DNA of 64,000 bases from an uncultured Gemmatimonadota bacterium (lineage in GTDB: Bacteria; Gemmatimonadota; Gemmatimonadetes; Gemmatimonadales; Gemmatimonadaceae). A program made the translations under genes and the position numbers. The notes beneath the pieces are model-generated. The model ran no database searches and was not told where the DNA came from. It saw nothing but the letters and a program-made list of their open reading frames with translations. Location of the stretch: assembly GCA_902826615.1 (NCBI GenBank), contig CADEFN010000009.1:1-64000 (forward strand), read 5' to 3'. This document shows, piece by piece, positions 1 to 8,644 of this stretch; positions within the stretch are counted from its first letter, which is position 1, and every line of letters begins with the position of its first letter.

Positions 1-141
1 TCGCCTGGCGGCTCGCCTCACCTGCGCCAAATCCCGCCGTCCCGACTTCGAGCGATGAGCCGTCATGGCGCCGAGTGCGGGACGCGTTAGGTTTCTCCCC
101 CCGGCCACCAAAGGGCCGGCTCGCGGCTGAGGAGGCCTTTC

Positions 142-843
142 GTGCAGTACGTGCGGTGCGAATCCTGTGGTGCCAAGGCTATCCTGGCCGCCTCGCGCTG
201 CCCCAAGTGCACGCATCCGCTGGAATTGCGGGACCATCATGGCGAATTGGTGCCCCTCGCCCAATGCCGGAAGTGCGACACCTGGTACCCACGCACCCGC
301 GGGGGCTGCAAATGGTGCGGCACCAAGCCCAGCGCTGACCAGACGATCCCGATCTCGATAGGTGTCGGGGTCCTGCTGCTGGTCCTCGCAGGTGCCTGGT
401 GGTTCTCGCGCATGTCCGGGGAGCCTGAGCCAGCGCCGCAAGTCGTCGAGGCGCCGCCCGTCCCGTCGGAGCCGGTGGTTCCGCTCACAGAGCCCGCGAC
501 CCTCCCGGCGGCCGACACAACGGCAGCGCCCATCGACTCCTCACTACTTCCCACCAATCCGGCCGCTCTGACCGCGACGCCGCCCCTGCCCGCCGTCGCC
601 CCGACGGCCCCCGCGCGCCAGGACACGGTCACCTTCCGGAAGTTTGCCAGGGCGCGCGTGGTGCAATTCGTGAATGTGCGGGCCGCGCCTGACGGCAAGG
701 CACCGGTGCTCGCTGTCCTGTCACCCGGCGTGCGCCTGGACATCGGAGGTCGGCAGAGTGGGTGGCGCCTGGTCAGGGCCGAAGGGGTAACCGGATGGGC
801 CGACCCGAAAAACTTCAGGGTCGATAGTGGACCACCCCGCTGA
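142..843 (+). CDS. Zinc-ribbon membrane protein with C-terminal SH3-like domain
   Basis: The 233-residue product has an N-terminal zinc-ribbon region with paired cysteines (CxxC at residues 6-9 and 20-23, and again at about 42-58). One membrane segment follows at about residues 73-92. A long Pro/Ala-rich linker then leads to an SH3b-like domain at about 165-230 (VNVRAAP and GWRLV...GWAD signatures). The domain order suggests a cytoplasmic zinc ribbon and an SH3 domain outside the membrane, which in this family usually binds peptidoglycan or protein; that role is inferred. The GTG start is chosen because GAGGAGG lies 6-8 nt upstream. The next gene overlaps its end or begins 4 nt after it, so the two are probably co-transcribed. 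No specific function is recognised. Confidence 0.75.
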   Translation: MQYVRCESCGAKAILAASRCPKCTHPLELRDHHGELVPLAQCRKCDTWYPRTRGGCKWCGTKPSADQTIPISIGVGVLLLVLAGAWWFSRMSGEPEPAPQVVEAPPVPSEPVVPLTEPATLPAADTTAAPIDSSLLPTNPAALTATPPLPAVAPTAPARQDTVTFRKFARARVVQFVNVRAAPDGKAPVLAVLSPGVRLDIGGRQSGWRLVRAEGVTGWADPKNFRVDSGPPR

Positions 844-847
844 CCAG

Positions 848-1318
848 ATGACATCCTCCGACGAAACACCGACAGGCAATCCGGTTTTGTATCGGCAGGC
901 GATTGCGGTCCTCGCCCTGCTCGCCAGCCTTGTGGCGTTGTATCTCCACCTGGTGAAGATCGGCGTCTTCGGAATACCGTCGTGTGGTCCGGGTGGGGGC
1001 GGCTGTGTGCAGGCGTGGTACTCCCCCTGGGGCACCTTCCTCGGCATGGACGTCGCGTTGATCGGGGCGGTCGGTTACGCCGTACTCGCCGTGGTGGCGT
1101 TCGTGGGCACGCTCCCGTCCCGGGAGGATGATGGCCGCCTGACGCAACTGATGTTGCTGCTCATCGTGGCCGCCGTCGCCTTCACCTGGCGGCTCAAATA
1201 CGGGGAGTGGGTGCGGATGCAGATTTTCTGCATCTGGTGTTTCCAGAGCTTTGTGACGATCCACCTCTGTCTCTGGCTGGTGTGGCGCGACCGCGCGCGG
1301 ATAGCGCGCTCCACCTGA
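848..1318 (+). CDS. Vitamin K epoxide reductase (VKOR) family membrane protein
   Basis: This multi-pass membrane protein of 156 residues has the VKOR cysteine set: a loop pair SC-x6-C (residues 46 and 53) and a CIWC redox motif (residues 128-131) in the last helices. Bacterial VKOR homologues pass electrons from periplasmic disulfide-forming proteins to quinones, so a role in oxidative folding of exported proteins is likely. I chose ATG at 848; a GTG at 827 in the same frame would overlap the preceding gene by 17 nt. No thioredoxin-like DsbA partner is fused or adjacent. A hairpin follows the stop codon. Confidence 0.85.
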   Translation: MTSSDETPTGNPVLYRQAIAVLALLASLVALYLHLVKIGVFGIPSCGPGGGGCVQAWYSPWGTFLGMDVALIGAVGYAVLAVVAFVGTLPSREDDGRLTQLMLLLIVAAVAFTWRLKYGEWVRMQIFCIWCFQSFVTIHLCLWLVWRDRARIARST

Positions 1319-1320
1319 AG

Positions 1321-1350
1321 GAGCGAGGGACCGCCACCGATCCCTCGCTT
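1321..1350. terminator. Hairpin between convergent genes
   Basis: GAGCGAGGGA (1321-1330) pairs with TCCCTCGCTT (1341-1350), with one G:T pair and a 10-nt loop. It lies between the stop of the VKOR-like gene and the converging stop of the M16 gene at 1361. There is no clear U-tract on either side, so it may be a weak or factor-assisted bidirectional terminator. Confidence 0.55.
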
Positions 1351-1360
1351 CGCCTGACAC

Positions 1361-2749
1361 TCAGGGCACGATTGCTCTGAACTTGCCGAGCTGCGGTTCC
1401 ACCTGCTTTCGATCACCAACGATGGCGACACTCACACGCGCCGGGTCGAGATGTTTCTCCGCCGTCGCACGCACCTGTTCCGGTGTCACCTCCATCACCC
1501 GCTTCACATACGAGGCGAGGTAGTCCTCGCCGAGCCCGTGCAGATCGGCAAACTGGAGCTGCCCGATAAGCCCGTTCCGTGAGCTGTTCTGGATGGTGAA
1601 CACGCCCGCCATGTTGCGCTTGATGCCATCGAGCTCCGCCGCCGGGGGCGCCTCGCTACGCAGCCGCTGCATCTCACCAAAGATCTCCGTCAGCGCCGGT
1701 CCGGTGACGTTGGTCGTGACGTCTGCGACTTCGACCCAGAGCCCCGTGCCCTTTTCAGTCCAGAGGAAAGAGCCCGGCGAGTAGGTGTAGCCCTTATTCT
1801 CGCGGATGTTGGTCGTGATGCGCGATCCGAAGGCGCCGCCTAACAACGCGTCGGTCACACTCAGGGCCACCCAATCCGGCTTGGAGGGATCGGCAACCGG
1901 AAGCCCCATCCACATCGAGCTTTGCACGGAGCCCGCGCGATCCACCAGCTCCACCTGCCGGCGCGCCACTGGCACGGGCGGGTTTGCCGTGGGGGCCGAC
2001 CCGGCCTGCCACGAGCCGAAGGCCTCACGCGCCGCCCGCTCCACCGCTTTGGCGTCGAAGACGCCGCTGATGTAGAGATGTGCACGCGCCGCACCGTATT
2101 GCGTGGAATGGAAGGTCCGTACACGAGCGCTGGTGAAGCCGCGCAGCATCGAATCGGGCGGGTACATGCGCGCAAACGGATGCGCGCCAAAGCTCATCTC
2201 GCGAAACTTCTGCTGCGCCAGTGTGCCGGGGCGTGTCAGCTGGATGGCGTTGTCCCGCGTGTGTTTCTCGCGGATGCGCGCCAGGTCATCATCGGCAAAC
2301 CGCGGGTTGCGGGCCACGTCAGCGAGCAGGGTCACAAAGGCCGCCGCATGTTCACTCAAGACCTCACCCCGGATAGTGGTGGTCTCGGAACCGCCAAACG
2401 ACCCCACCTCTCCGCCCATGCTGGCCGCCTCGCGCGCGATCTGCTGAGGCGAGCGGGTGGTGGTGCCCTCGAGGAGCATATCAGCGGTCACCGCCGACAA
2501 GGTGATGTCGTTCGGGCCCTCGTCGATGGTGCCGGTGCGAACCTCCAGGCTCAGCGCGACCTTGGGGACACGCCCCCACGGCACCATGGTGAGTTTCATC
2601 CCGTTAGGCAGGGTGATCGTCCGGCGCGGCGGCACACGAAAGTCCTTCGGCGTGCCGGCCGGCGGAGGTGCCTGCCGGGGCGTCGTCTGAGCGGGGAGCG
2701 TGGCGGCCACGAGCAGCAGCGCCATCGTCAGTCGCGGAGACAGCAGCAT
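1361..2749 (-). CDS. M16 peptidase-like subunit without the catalytic zinc motif
   Basis: The 462-residue product has a signal peptide (cleavage after about residue 20, AQ) and the two-lobed fold signatures of the M16 (pitrilysin/processing-protease) family, including TLPNGMKL at the start of the mature part. Where active members carry HxxEH (about residues 82-90) it has LSAVTADML, so it cannot bind zinc there. In this family such subunits pair with an active one to form a clamshell heterodimer. It lies 2 nt downstream of the active M16 gene on the same strand, which supports that pairing. The product is probably periplasmic. Confidence 0.87.
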   Translation of the reverse strand: MLLSPRLTMALLLVAATLPAQTTPRQAPPPAGTPKDFRVPPRRTITLPNGMKLTMVPWGRVPKVALSLEVRTGTIDEGPNDITLSAVTADMLLEGTTTRSPQQIAREAASMGGEVGSFGGSETTTIRGEVLSEHAAAFVTLLADVARNPRFADDDLARIREKHTRDNAIQLTRPGTLAQQKFREMSFGAHPFARMYPPDSMLRGFTSARVRTFHSTQYGAARAHLYISGVFDAKAVERAAREAFGSWQAGSAPTANPPVPVARRQVELVDRAGSVQSSMWMGLPVADPSKPDWVALSVTDALLGGAFGSRITTNIRENKGYTYSPGSFLWTEKGTGLWVEVADVTTNVTGPALTEIFGEMQRLRSEAPPAAELDGIKRNMAGVFTIQNSSRNGLIGQLQFADLHGLGEDYLASYVKRVMEVTPEQVRATAEKHLDPARVSVAIVGDRKQVEPQLGKFRAIVP

Positions 2750-2751
2750 CT

Positions 2752-4158
2752 CTAGTTCCTCCCGTTGCCCGCGCTTTCCTTCGCGCCGGGCACAATGGTG
2801 TACACGGTCCGGTTCCCCGGGCGCAGGTATTCCTTCGCGGTTTCTTGGATGAGCTCCGGGGTAACCTTCGCGAACTCTTCTTCGAGCCGGTTGAAACGCG
2901 TGGGATCGGAGTCAAACAAGGCAAAGCTGGCCAGCAAGTCGAGCTTGCCCAGCCCGGAGAACTCGTCGACGATGCTGTAAAACGAGGAGCGGATCTTGGT
3001 CTGTGCGCGCGCAAGTGTTGCCGCGTCCACCGGGGTGGTCCGCAATGTCTCCATCTCGGCTTCAATCAGTGTGAGCAGGAGATCGGGACTTTTGTCGCGG
3101 TCGTGATACAGCGACGCCGTCCAGAGCATCGGCCCCTCATAGTTGAACATGTTGCCGAGGCCCCAGTTGATGCCGGCGTTCACATCACCCGTGAGCCCGC
3201 TTTTCTGCACCAGGGCATCGAAGAGTCGTGAATCGCGCCCCTGCCCGAGAATCTGATCAATCAGTCCGAAGGCAAACCACTCCGGGGTCCACCGCGGTGG
3301 GACATGGTACGCGATGCCAAGCGCCGGGCGTGTGGCTTGAGGATCTGTCCGGGTTCCACGTCGCTCTTCCTCCTGGCGCGGCTCGGCGATATCTGGTGGT
3401 GGCGGGAGCTGGGACGACGGGATGGAGGCGAAGTAGGTATCGATCCACTGCCGGGTCTGCACCGGATCGAAGTCGCCGACCACCACAAGCACGGCATTGT
3501 TTGGGGCGTAGTACGTCTTGAAGAAGGCCGACGCATCCTGCAGCGTCGCGGCATCGAGCTCCTTGAGCTCCCCGTAGAAGTTGTGGGCGTTGAACCAGTT
3601 GGTGTTGGCCGTCATCGGAAGATCGATCCACGGGAAACCGCCATACGGCTGGTTCAGCACATTCACGCGCACCTCGTTCTTCACCACGTCCTTCTGGTTC
3701 TGCAGGTTCGACTCGTCGATGGCGAGCCCCTTCATGCGGTCGGCCTCGGCCCAGAGAATGGGTTGCAGCGTGTGTGAGGGGACGATCTGGAAGTAGTTGG
3801 TGTAGTCGAAGCGCGTGGATCCGTTGAGGATGCCACCATTCGACTCGATCAGCTTCACGAACTCCATCTTGCCCAGGTTGGCTGAGCCCTGGAACATGAG
3901 ATGTTCGAAGAGATGGGCGAAGCCGGTGCGATTGCGCGGCTCGTTCCGGAAGCCCACATGGTAGTAGACACCGACGCCGGCACTCGGCGCCGTCGTGTCG
4001 CGAGAGAACACGAGCTTGAGCCCGTTAGGCAGGGTGTCGTACTCGATCGGGACGGTCAGCCGACCGGATCCCGTGGTCCCGGACTCGGGCGAACCGGCGC
4101 AGGCAAGCAGTGCCGTGACCATACCAAGAGCGAGCAGGCCGTGTGTGTGGGCGCGCAT
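2752..4158 (-). CDS. M16 zinc peptidase, active subunit, lipoprotein
   Basis: The 468-residue product carries HLFEH (HxxEH, residues 82-86) after TLPNGLKL, the hallmark of active M16 metallopeptidases. The N-terminus is a lipoprotein signal with lipobox LLAC (Cys20), so the enzyme is likely anchored to a membrane facing the periplasm. I start it at the ATG at 4158, although the frame stays open to 5058: the extra part has no family match and would run through the divergent amidohydrolase gene. The inactive partner subunit follows after 2 nt. The substrate is unknown. Confidence 0.9.
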   Translation of the reverse strand: MRAHTHGLLALGMVTALLACAGSPESGTTGSGRLTVPIEYDTLPNGLKLVFSRDTTAPSAGVGVYYHVGFRNEPRNRTGFAHLFEHLMFQGSANLGKMEFVKLIESNGGILNGSTRFDYTNYFQIVPSHTLQPILWAEADRMKGLAIDESNLQNQKDVVKNEVRVNVLNQPYGGFPWIDLPMTANTNWFNAHNFYGELKELDAATLQDASAFFKTYYAPNNAVLVVVGDFDPVQTRQWIDTYFASIPSSQLPPPPDIAEPRQEEERRGTRTDPQATRPALGIAYHVPPRWTPEWFAFGLIDQILGQGRDSRLFDALVQKSGLTGDVNAGINWGLGNMFNYEGPMLWTASLYHDRDKSPDLLLTLIEAEMETLRTTPVDAATLARAQTKIRSSFYSIVDEFSGLGKLDLLASFALFDSDPTRFNRLEEEFAKVTPELIQETAKEYLRPGNRTVYTIVPGAKESAGNGRN

Positions 4159-4272
4159 CAAGGGGATTGTGAGCGGAGGGTGACAGGGCTGCCGAACAAA
4201 CGGCGTTTGGCAGTCCGCAGTTTCGCACCGGGAATGATGGCCGCTCGTCGCGTTGCGGGCTATGATCCCGGC
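4159..4272. promoter_or_regulatory. Divergent intergenic region, M16 pair and amidohydrolase
   Basis: This 114-nt gap between two divergent start codons must contain the promoters for both the leftward M16 operon and the rightward amidohydrolase. I see no convincing -35/-10 pair or repeat. Confidence 0.4.
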
Positions 4273-5997
4273 ATGAAACGGGTTGCACTTCTCGCCACAT
4301 TCGTCGTCTTCGGTTGCCGCGAGCCCGAGGCGCCGGCCGACCTCATTCTGCACAACGCACGGGTGTATTCGTTGCGGTGGGCCGACCCCGGCCCCGACGG
4401 GAACCCAGCGACCGACGCGCCGTGGGACAGCACCAACGGGTGGCGTCATGACGCAACAGCGGTGGCCATTCGCGACGGACGGATCACCTGGGTCGGGACC
4501 GATAGCGGCGCCCTGGCGCTGCGGGGCGACTCTACTCGGGTCGTGGACCTGCAGGGACAGGTGTTGCTCCCCGGTTTTGTCGACGCGCATACACATGTCG
4601 CCGAGCTCGGCCAGTCGCTGGACCGGGTGAACCTGACAGGCATCGCGACCCCGGCCGAGGCGATCGAGAAGGTCGTACAACGTGCGGCCACAACCGCAAA
4701 AGGCGAGTGGATTTTTGGCTACGGTTGGGATGAAGGCGCCTGGGCCAATCGCTATCCGGACAAGGTGCTCCTGTCTCAGCGCGTGCCCGATCACCCGGTG
4801 ATGCTGCGCGGGCTCCATGGCTTTGCGACGTGGATGAACCAGCGGGCACTCGACGCGCTCGGAATATCGGCGGCCACCCCCGTACCGAGCGGGGGCGAAA
4901 TCAGGCGTGGTGCGGATGGCGCGCCCAACGGTCTTTTCCTCAACCGGGCCGTGGCGCTGGTGGACTCGGCCATCCCGGGGCCTACAGCAGTACAGCGCGA
5001 TTCGCAGGTCGTTGCTGCGCTCCGGGTCATGGCCGGGGCAGGGTACACTGCCGTTCACGAGGCGGGCGTGGCAGGCGATGTGGTGGCTTCGCTGCAGCGG
5101 CTTGATGCGGCGGGTGTTTTGCCGATACGTGTCTACGCGATGCTCAATGGGCGCGACAGCACCCTGCTAAGGGAGTGGAGTGCACGAGGGCCACTGCGTC
5201 GGTCGCCCTCCGGGATGTTGAGCGTACGTGCGGTCAAGGCCTACTATGACGGCGCGTTAGGCTCCCGTGGCGCGCAGCTGCTCGAGGACTACAGCGACCG
5301 CGCAGGGCACCGTGGTGTGAGTGGCGGCGCGTACGGATTTGATCGTGGCGCCGTGGCGGCGGCCATGGCGGCCGGGTTCCAGGTGGGGATACACGCCATT
5401 GGGGACGCCGGCAATCGTGCCACGCTCGACTTCATCGATTCGGTTCAGCGTGCTGCGCCGGCCACTCGAGGGCTGCGGCATCGCGTTGAACATGCGCAGG
5501 TGCTCCACCCCGATGATATCAAGCGGCTCGCCGCGCTCGGCAGCATTGCATCGATGCAGCCGCCGCATGCGGTCGAGGATGCCCCATGGGCGGGTGACCG
5601 ACTGGGTCCCGATCGGGTTCGTGGGGCCTATGCCTGGCGGACGCTCCGTCTCGCTGGTGCGCGACTCGCCTTCAGCTCCGATCTCCCCGGCTCCGACTGG
5701 AATATCTTCTACGGACTTCACTCAGCGATGACCCGGCAGAATCGCGATGGCGAACCGGATGGCGGCTGGTTTCCCGAGCAGCGGATGACGCCCGAGGAAG
5801 CAGTGCGTGGCTACACCACGTGGGCGAACTATGCCGCCTTCGATGAGGATGAGTCGGGCGTCATAACGGTCGGGCGGGTGGCGAACCTCACCGCGATCAC
5901 TGTTGACCCATTTCACGCGGCGAGTACACAGGACCTGCTGAGTGGTCGTGTGGTGCTTACCTTGTCGCGCGGCCGCATCGTTTATCAGACCCCGTAA
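4273..5997 (+). CDS. Amidohydrolase family protein (YtcJ-like)
   Basis: The 574-residue product begins with a lipoprotein-like signal ending in FGC. It then shows amidohydrolase family 3 features: DLILHNARVY near the start, LLPGFVDAHTH with the metal-binding HxH, HRVEHAQ further on and a late SSDLPGSDWN segment carrying the catalytic aspartate. Members hydrolyse amide or related bonds with metals in a TIM barrel. The substrate cannot be read from sequence. The frame is open upstream to 3901, but ATG 4273 gives the signal peptide directly and avoids overlap with the divergent peptidase gene. A GNAT gene follows after 17 nt. Confidence 0.87.
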   Translation: MKRVALLATFVVFGCREPEAPADLILHNARVYSLRWADPGPDGNPATDAPWDSTNGWRHDATAVAIRDGRITWVGTDSGALALRGDSTRVVDLQGQVLLPGFVDAHTHVAELGQSLDRVNLTGIATPAEAIEKVVQRAATTAKGEWIFGYGWDEGAWANRYPDKVLLSQRVPDHPVMLRGLHGFATWMNQRALDALGISAATPVPSGGEIRRGADGAPNGLFLNRAVALVDSAIPGPTAVQRDSQVVAALRVMAGAGYTAVHEAGVAGDVVASLQRLDAAGVLPIRVYAMLNGRDSTLLREWSARGPLRRSPSGMLSVRAVKAYYDGALGSRGAQLLEDYSDRAGHRGVSGGAYGFDRGAVAAAMAAGFQVGIHAIGDAGNRATLDFIDSVQRAAPATRGLRHRVEHAQVLHPDDIKRLAALGSIASMQPPHAVEDAPWAGDRLGPDRVRGAYAWRTLRLAGARLAFSSDLPGSDWNIFYGLHSAMTRQNRDGEPDGGWFPEQRMTPEEAVRGYTTWANYAAFDEDESGVITVGRVANLTAITVDPFHAASTQDLLSGRVVLTLSRGRIVYQTP

Positions 5998-6014
5998 GCC
6001 AACACACATCACCC

Positions 6015-6485
6015 ATGCGTCCAGTTGCTCCAGCCCACGAATACGACGCCACGGCCCTCGCCGAGCTCAACAACCGCTTCAGCGCCGAAGGGCTCACCTT
6101 GACCCGCACAGAAGCATTTGTCGAATCACATCTGGATGATTATCGGGTCATCCGGGACGACGATGGTCGCGTGGTCGGCTGCGTCTGCCTGGATGAGTAC
6201 TCTCCTTCACTTGTCGAACTTGTGTCGCTGGCCGTTGATCCGGCGCACCACCGGAAGGGGCTGGGGGCGCGGCTCATCGCCGCGGCAGTCGACCTGGCCA
6301 AACGTCGCAGTTATCCGGAAATCTTCGCGGTGTCTTTTGCCGACGATCTCTTTCAGCGATGCGGGTTTGTGGCCCAGGATGTCACCCGGTATCCAGAGAA
6401 GAAGAAGCGGTACGATCGGGTGTCGGCCGACGAGTGGACGGTGGGACAGAAGCACTGCTTTTCGCGGCAGCTGAACTCATTCTGA
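6015..6485 (+). CDS. GNAT family N-acetyltransferase
   Basis: The 156-residue product is a single GNAT domain. The acetyl-CoA pyrophosphate-binding motif A is visible as VDPAHHRKGLGARL (R/QxxGxG/A form) at about residues 75-88, followed by a typical helix and the FQRCGF strand-turn near 115. The layout resembles the small acetyltransferases related to the ArgA catalytic domain, but no arginine genes lie nearby, so the acceptor is unknown. It sits 17 nt after the amidohydrolase and 64 nt before the next gene on the same strand. Confidence 0.87.
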   Translation: MRPVAPAHEYDATALAELNNRFSAEGLTLTRTEAFVESHLDDYRVIRDDDGRVVGCVCLDEYSPSLVELVSLAVDPAHHRKGLGARLIAAAVDLAKRRSYPEIFAVSFADDLFQRCGFVAQDVTRYPEKKKRYDRVSADEWTVGQKHCFSRQLNSF

Positions 6486-6549
6486 CCTCTCCAGCAACCC
6501 GACGGGCACGGCCTGTGACACATTCGCATCACCTGACACGACCAACACC

Positions 6550-7692
6550 ATGACTCGCTGGCCTTTCCTTCTCGCGTTCGCCCCTGTTGTGCTCGAGGCA
6601 CAGGGGGCGCGGCCCCTCGTCCTCGGCGCCGCTACCGCACGATCGTCGACCGTGTTCTCACTGGTGACGGTTGTGAGGGAAACCAGGTCCGGCGATGTGT
6701 TTGTCGCCGATCCCATCGAGCGCAAGCTCTTCGTACTTCCAGCATCCCTCAAGGGCGGCAGAACCTTGGGCAGGGAAGGGAGTGGCCCTGGCGAGTACCG
6801 CCAGCCCGACGCGGTCTGGGCCTGGCCCGGTGACAGCACGTTGGTGGTCGATCTGGGCAATGGCAGGCTTTCGGTTGTTGGACCAAGTGGTGCCTATGGC
6901 CGCAGCATCCCCATGGCAGGTGGTGCGAGTGGTGGTCCGCCGAGCGTGATCTTCCCAGGTGGCACGGATACGCAGGGCCGCATCTACTTTGCTCCCCCCG
7001 TCGGCGGAGGTCCGGGGAGTGATTCGGGGAGTGTCATGCGGGTGGGGCCTTCCGGCACCGGGGCGCAGCCGGTGGCGCGCTACAAGACACCTGACCTCGA
7101 CCGCCAGGAGTCAGGAAGCGCCAATCAGCGATCGGTGCAGATTCGGCCGATACCGCTCGCCGCGGCGGATGGCTGGGCTGTCTCGGCGACCGGCGATATC
7201 GCGGTCGCGCGAAGTGGGACGTACCGGCTGGACTGGGTCACCAACGGTTCCGTGAAGGCCGGCGCACCGGTGCCGACAACGCCGATCCGCATCGGCGACG
7301 CCGAGAAGAAGGAATGGGTCAGCCAGCAGATGCTGGCCGGTGGCATCAGCATGCAGGTGGAGGAGGAAAACGGTAGGCGCACGATGTCGTTTGGTCGCAA
7401 CCGCCCCACCCAGGAGCCCTCCACGTCAGGGTACAAGTGGCCCGAGCGCAAGCCGCCGTTTGAGGCAGGGTCACTCAGGGTCGACGCCAAGGGACGCGTG
7501 TGGGTGAGGCGGAACCTTGCTGCGGGCGAGCCCCGTCGCTACGACGTCTTCGGTCGTGACGGAGCACTGATGGCAACGGTCTCCTTTCCCGCGGGGCGCG
7601 CACTCGTGGGATTCGGGGCGTCGTCACTCTTTGCCGTGGAGATCGACGACGACGGGCAATACATCCTGGAGCGTTACGCGCTGCCGATCTAG
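6550..7692 (+). CDS. Secreted 6-bladed beta-propeller-like protein
   Basis: The 380-residue product has a short signal peptide (to about residue 19) and then repeated NHL/6-bladed propeller-type strands. Examples are SGDVFVADPIERKLFVL, GREGSGPGEYRQPDAVW and DSTLVVDLGNGRLSVV, and GRVWVRRNL near the C-terminus. The GSGPGEY motif is typical of exported propeller proteins of this type. No enzymatic residues are recognised, so a binding or scaffold role is a guess. Its TAG stop overlaps the converging stop of the next gene by 4 nt (CTAG serves both). Confidence 0.75.
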   Translation: MTRWPFLLAFAPVVLEAQGARPLVLGAATARSSTVFSLVTVVRETRSGDVFVADPIERKLFVLPASLKGGRTLGREGSGPGEYRQPDAVWAWPGDSTLVVDLGNGRLSVVGPSGAYGRSIPMAGGASGGPPSVIFPGGTDTQGRIYFAPPVGGGPGSDSGSVMRVGPSGTGAQPVARYKTPDLDRQESGSANQRSVQIRPIPLAAADGWAVSATGDIAVARSGTYRLDWVTNGSVKAGAPVPTTPIRIGDAEKKEWVSQQMLAGGISMQVEEENGRRTMSFGRNRPTQEPSTSGYKWPERKPPFEAGSLRVDAKGRVWVRRNLAAGEPRRYDVFGRDGALMATVSFPAGRALVGFGASSLFAVEIDDDGQYILERYALPI

Positions 7693-8540
7693 CGGTCGGC
7701 AGCCGGCTTGGTGGTGCGTCGTCGGGCGGACAGGTCAAACACCTCACCTGCGCCCAGCGTGACAAACGGGTCGCTGCCTTTCGCGGCCTCGGCGCCGTTG
7801 TGCACAAAGAGCTTCCCTTTACCCACCACTTCGGCCCTGGTGCCCGTCACCACGATCGCGGTTCCCTCATCGAGGCCAAGACCGAGTAGTGTGGGGAAGC
7901 GGGTTACGACAGGTTGCAGGTCCAGCTGGCGATTGCGGGCGGAGACGTGCTGGTCGATCGCGACACCCTTGATGAATCCGAACCCGCGCTCGTAACCCGG
8001 GGCCATCACAATGGTGTTACCCTCGCGAGCCCCGCGCACCATGTACGAGGACTGAATGGAGGCGCCCGCCGAGGTGCCACCGATAACGCCGCCACGCGCG
8101 AGCAGCGCATGCAGTTCGCGCTCGGTGCGTGTGCCTGCGTACGAGTCCACCAGTCTCCACTGTCGGCCCCCGGGAAACCAGACGCCGCGGGCCTTTTTGA
8201 GGGGTGCCACAAACGAATCCGACTCGGCAATCTTGCGGTCCTTGGTGTGACGAACCACAAGGTTCTTGAGGCCGGCCGATCGCAGTCCATTGAGGCCTTG
8301 CCACGTGTCGCTGTAGACCGAGTCTTCACCCGCGGTGGGTATCACCACGACGGGGGCCTCAGGTCCTCCCGCCAATGCCACAAAGCGACCCATCACCTCC
8401 GGGCCAAGTTGTCCCCCACCGGCAATAACGAGGTGGCCCACAACCGGCGGAACGCCCGCGACCGGCGCGATGTCGGGTACCGCGGTGCGGCTGCACGCGG
8501 CGCCAGCGAGAAGGAGGAGACCAGCGAGAACTCGTTGCAT
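7689..8540 (-). CDS. Cyanophycinase-like S51 family peptidase, lipoprotein
   Basis: The 283-residue product has a lipoprotein signal (GAAC, Cys16) and the S51 serine peptidase core: VIAGGGQLG, VVVIPTAGE and the nucleophile elbow GGTSAGA with Ser157. S51 members include cyanophycinase and dipeptidase E; cyanophycinases cut beta-Asp-Arg polymers outside or inside the cell. The lipid anchor suggests action on an external peptide. The open frame reaches 8615, but the ATG at 8540 directly precedes the signal peptide. It converges with the propeller gene and shares CTAG with it. Confidence 0.85.
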   Translation of the reverse strand: MQRVLAGLLLLAGAACSRTAVPDIAPVAGVPPVVGHLVIAGGGQLGPEVMGRFVALAGGPEAPVVVIPTAGEDSVYSDTWQGLNGLRSAGLKNLVVRHTKDRKIAESDSFVAPLKKARGVWFPGGRQWRLVDSYAGTRTERELHALLARGGVIGGTSAGASIQSSYMVRGAREGNTIVMAPGYERGFGFIKGVAIDQHVSARNRQLDLQPVVTRFPTLLGLGLDEGTAIVVTGTRAEVVGKGKLFVHNGAEAAKGSDPFVTLGAGEVFDLSARRRTTKPAADR

Positions 8541-8644
8541 GGCGGGAGGGGGGCTCGGGTTCGACGGGGGTCGGCCATGCTCAACGTCCAATGCGTTCGC
8601 CCTGTCGTCAACCACCTGCCCCCGCTCACCGGGGTAGAGCTGAC

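Noticed and set aside
4159-5058. N-terminal extension of the M16 gene to 768 residues
   Set aside because: The added part has no family match, would precede a lipoprotein signal, and is antisense to the amidohydrolase gene.
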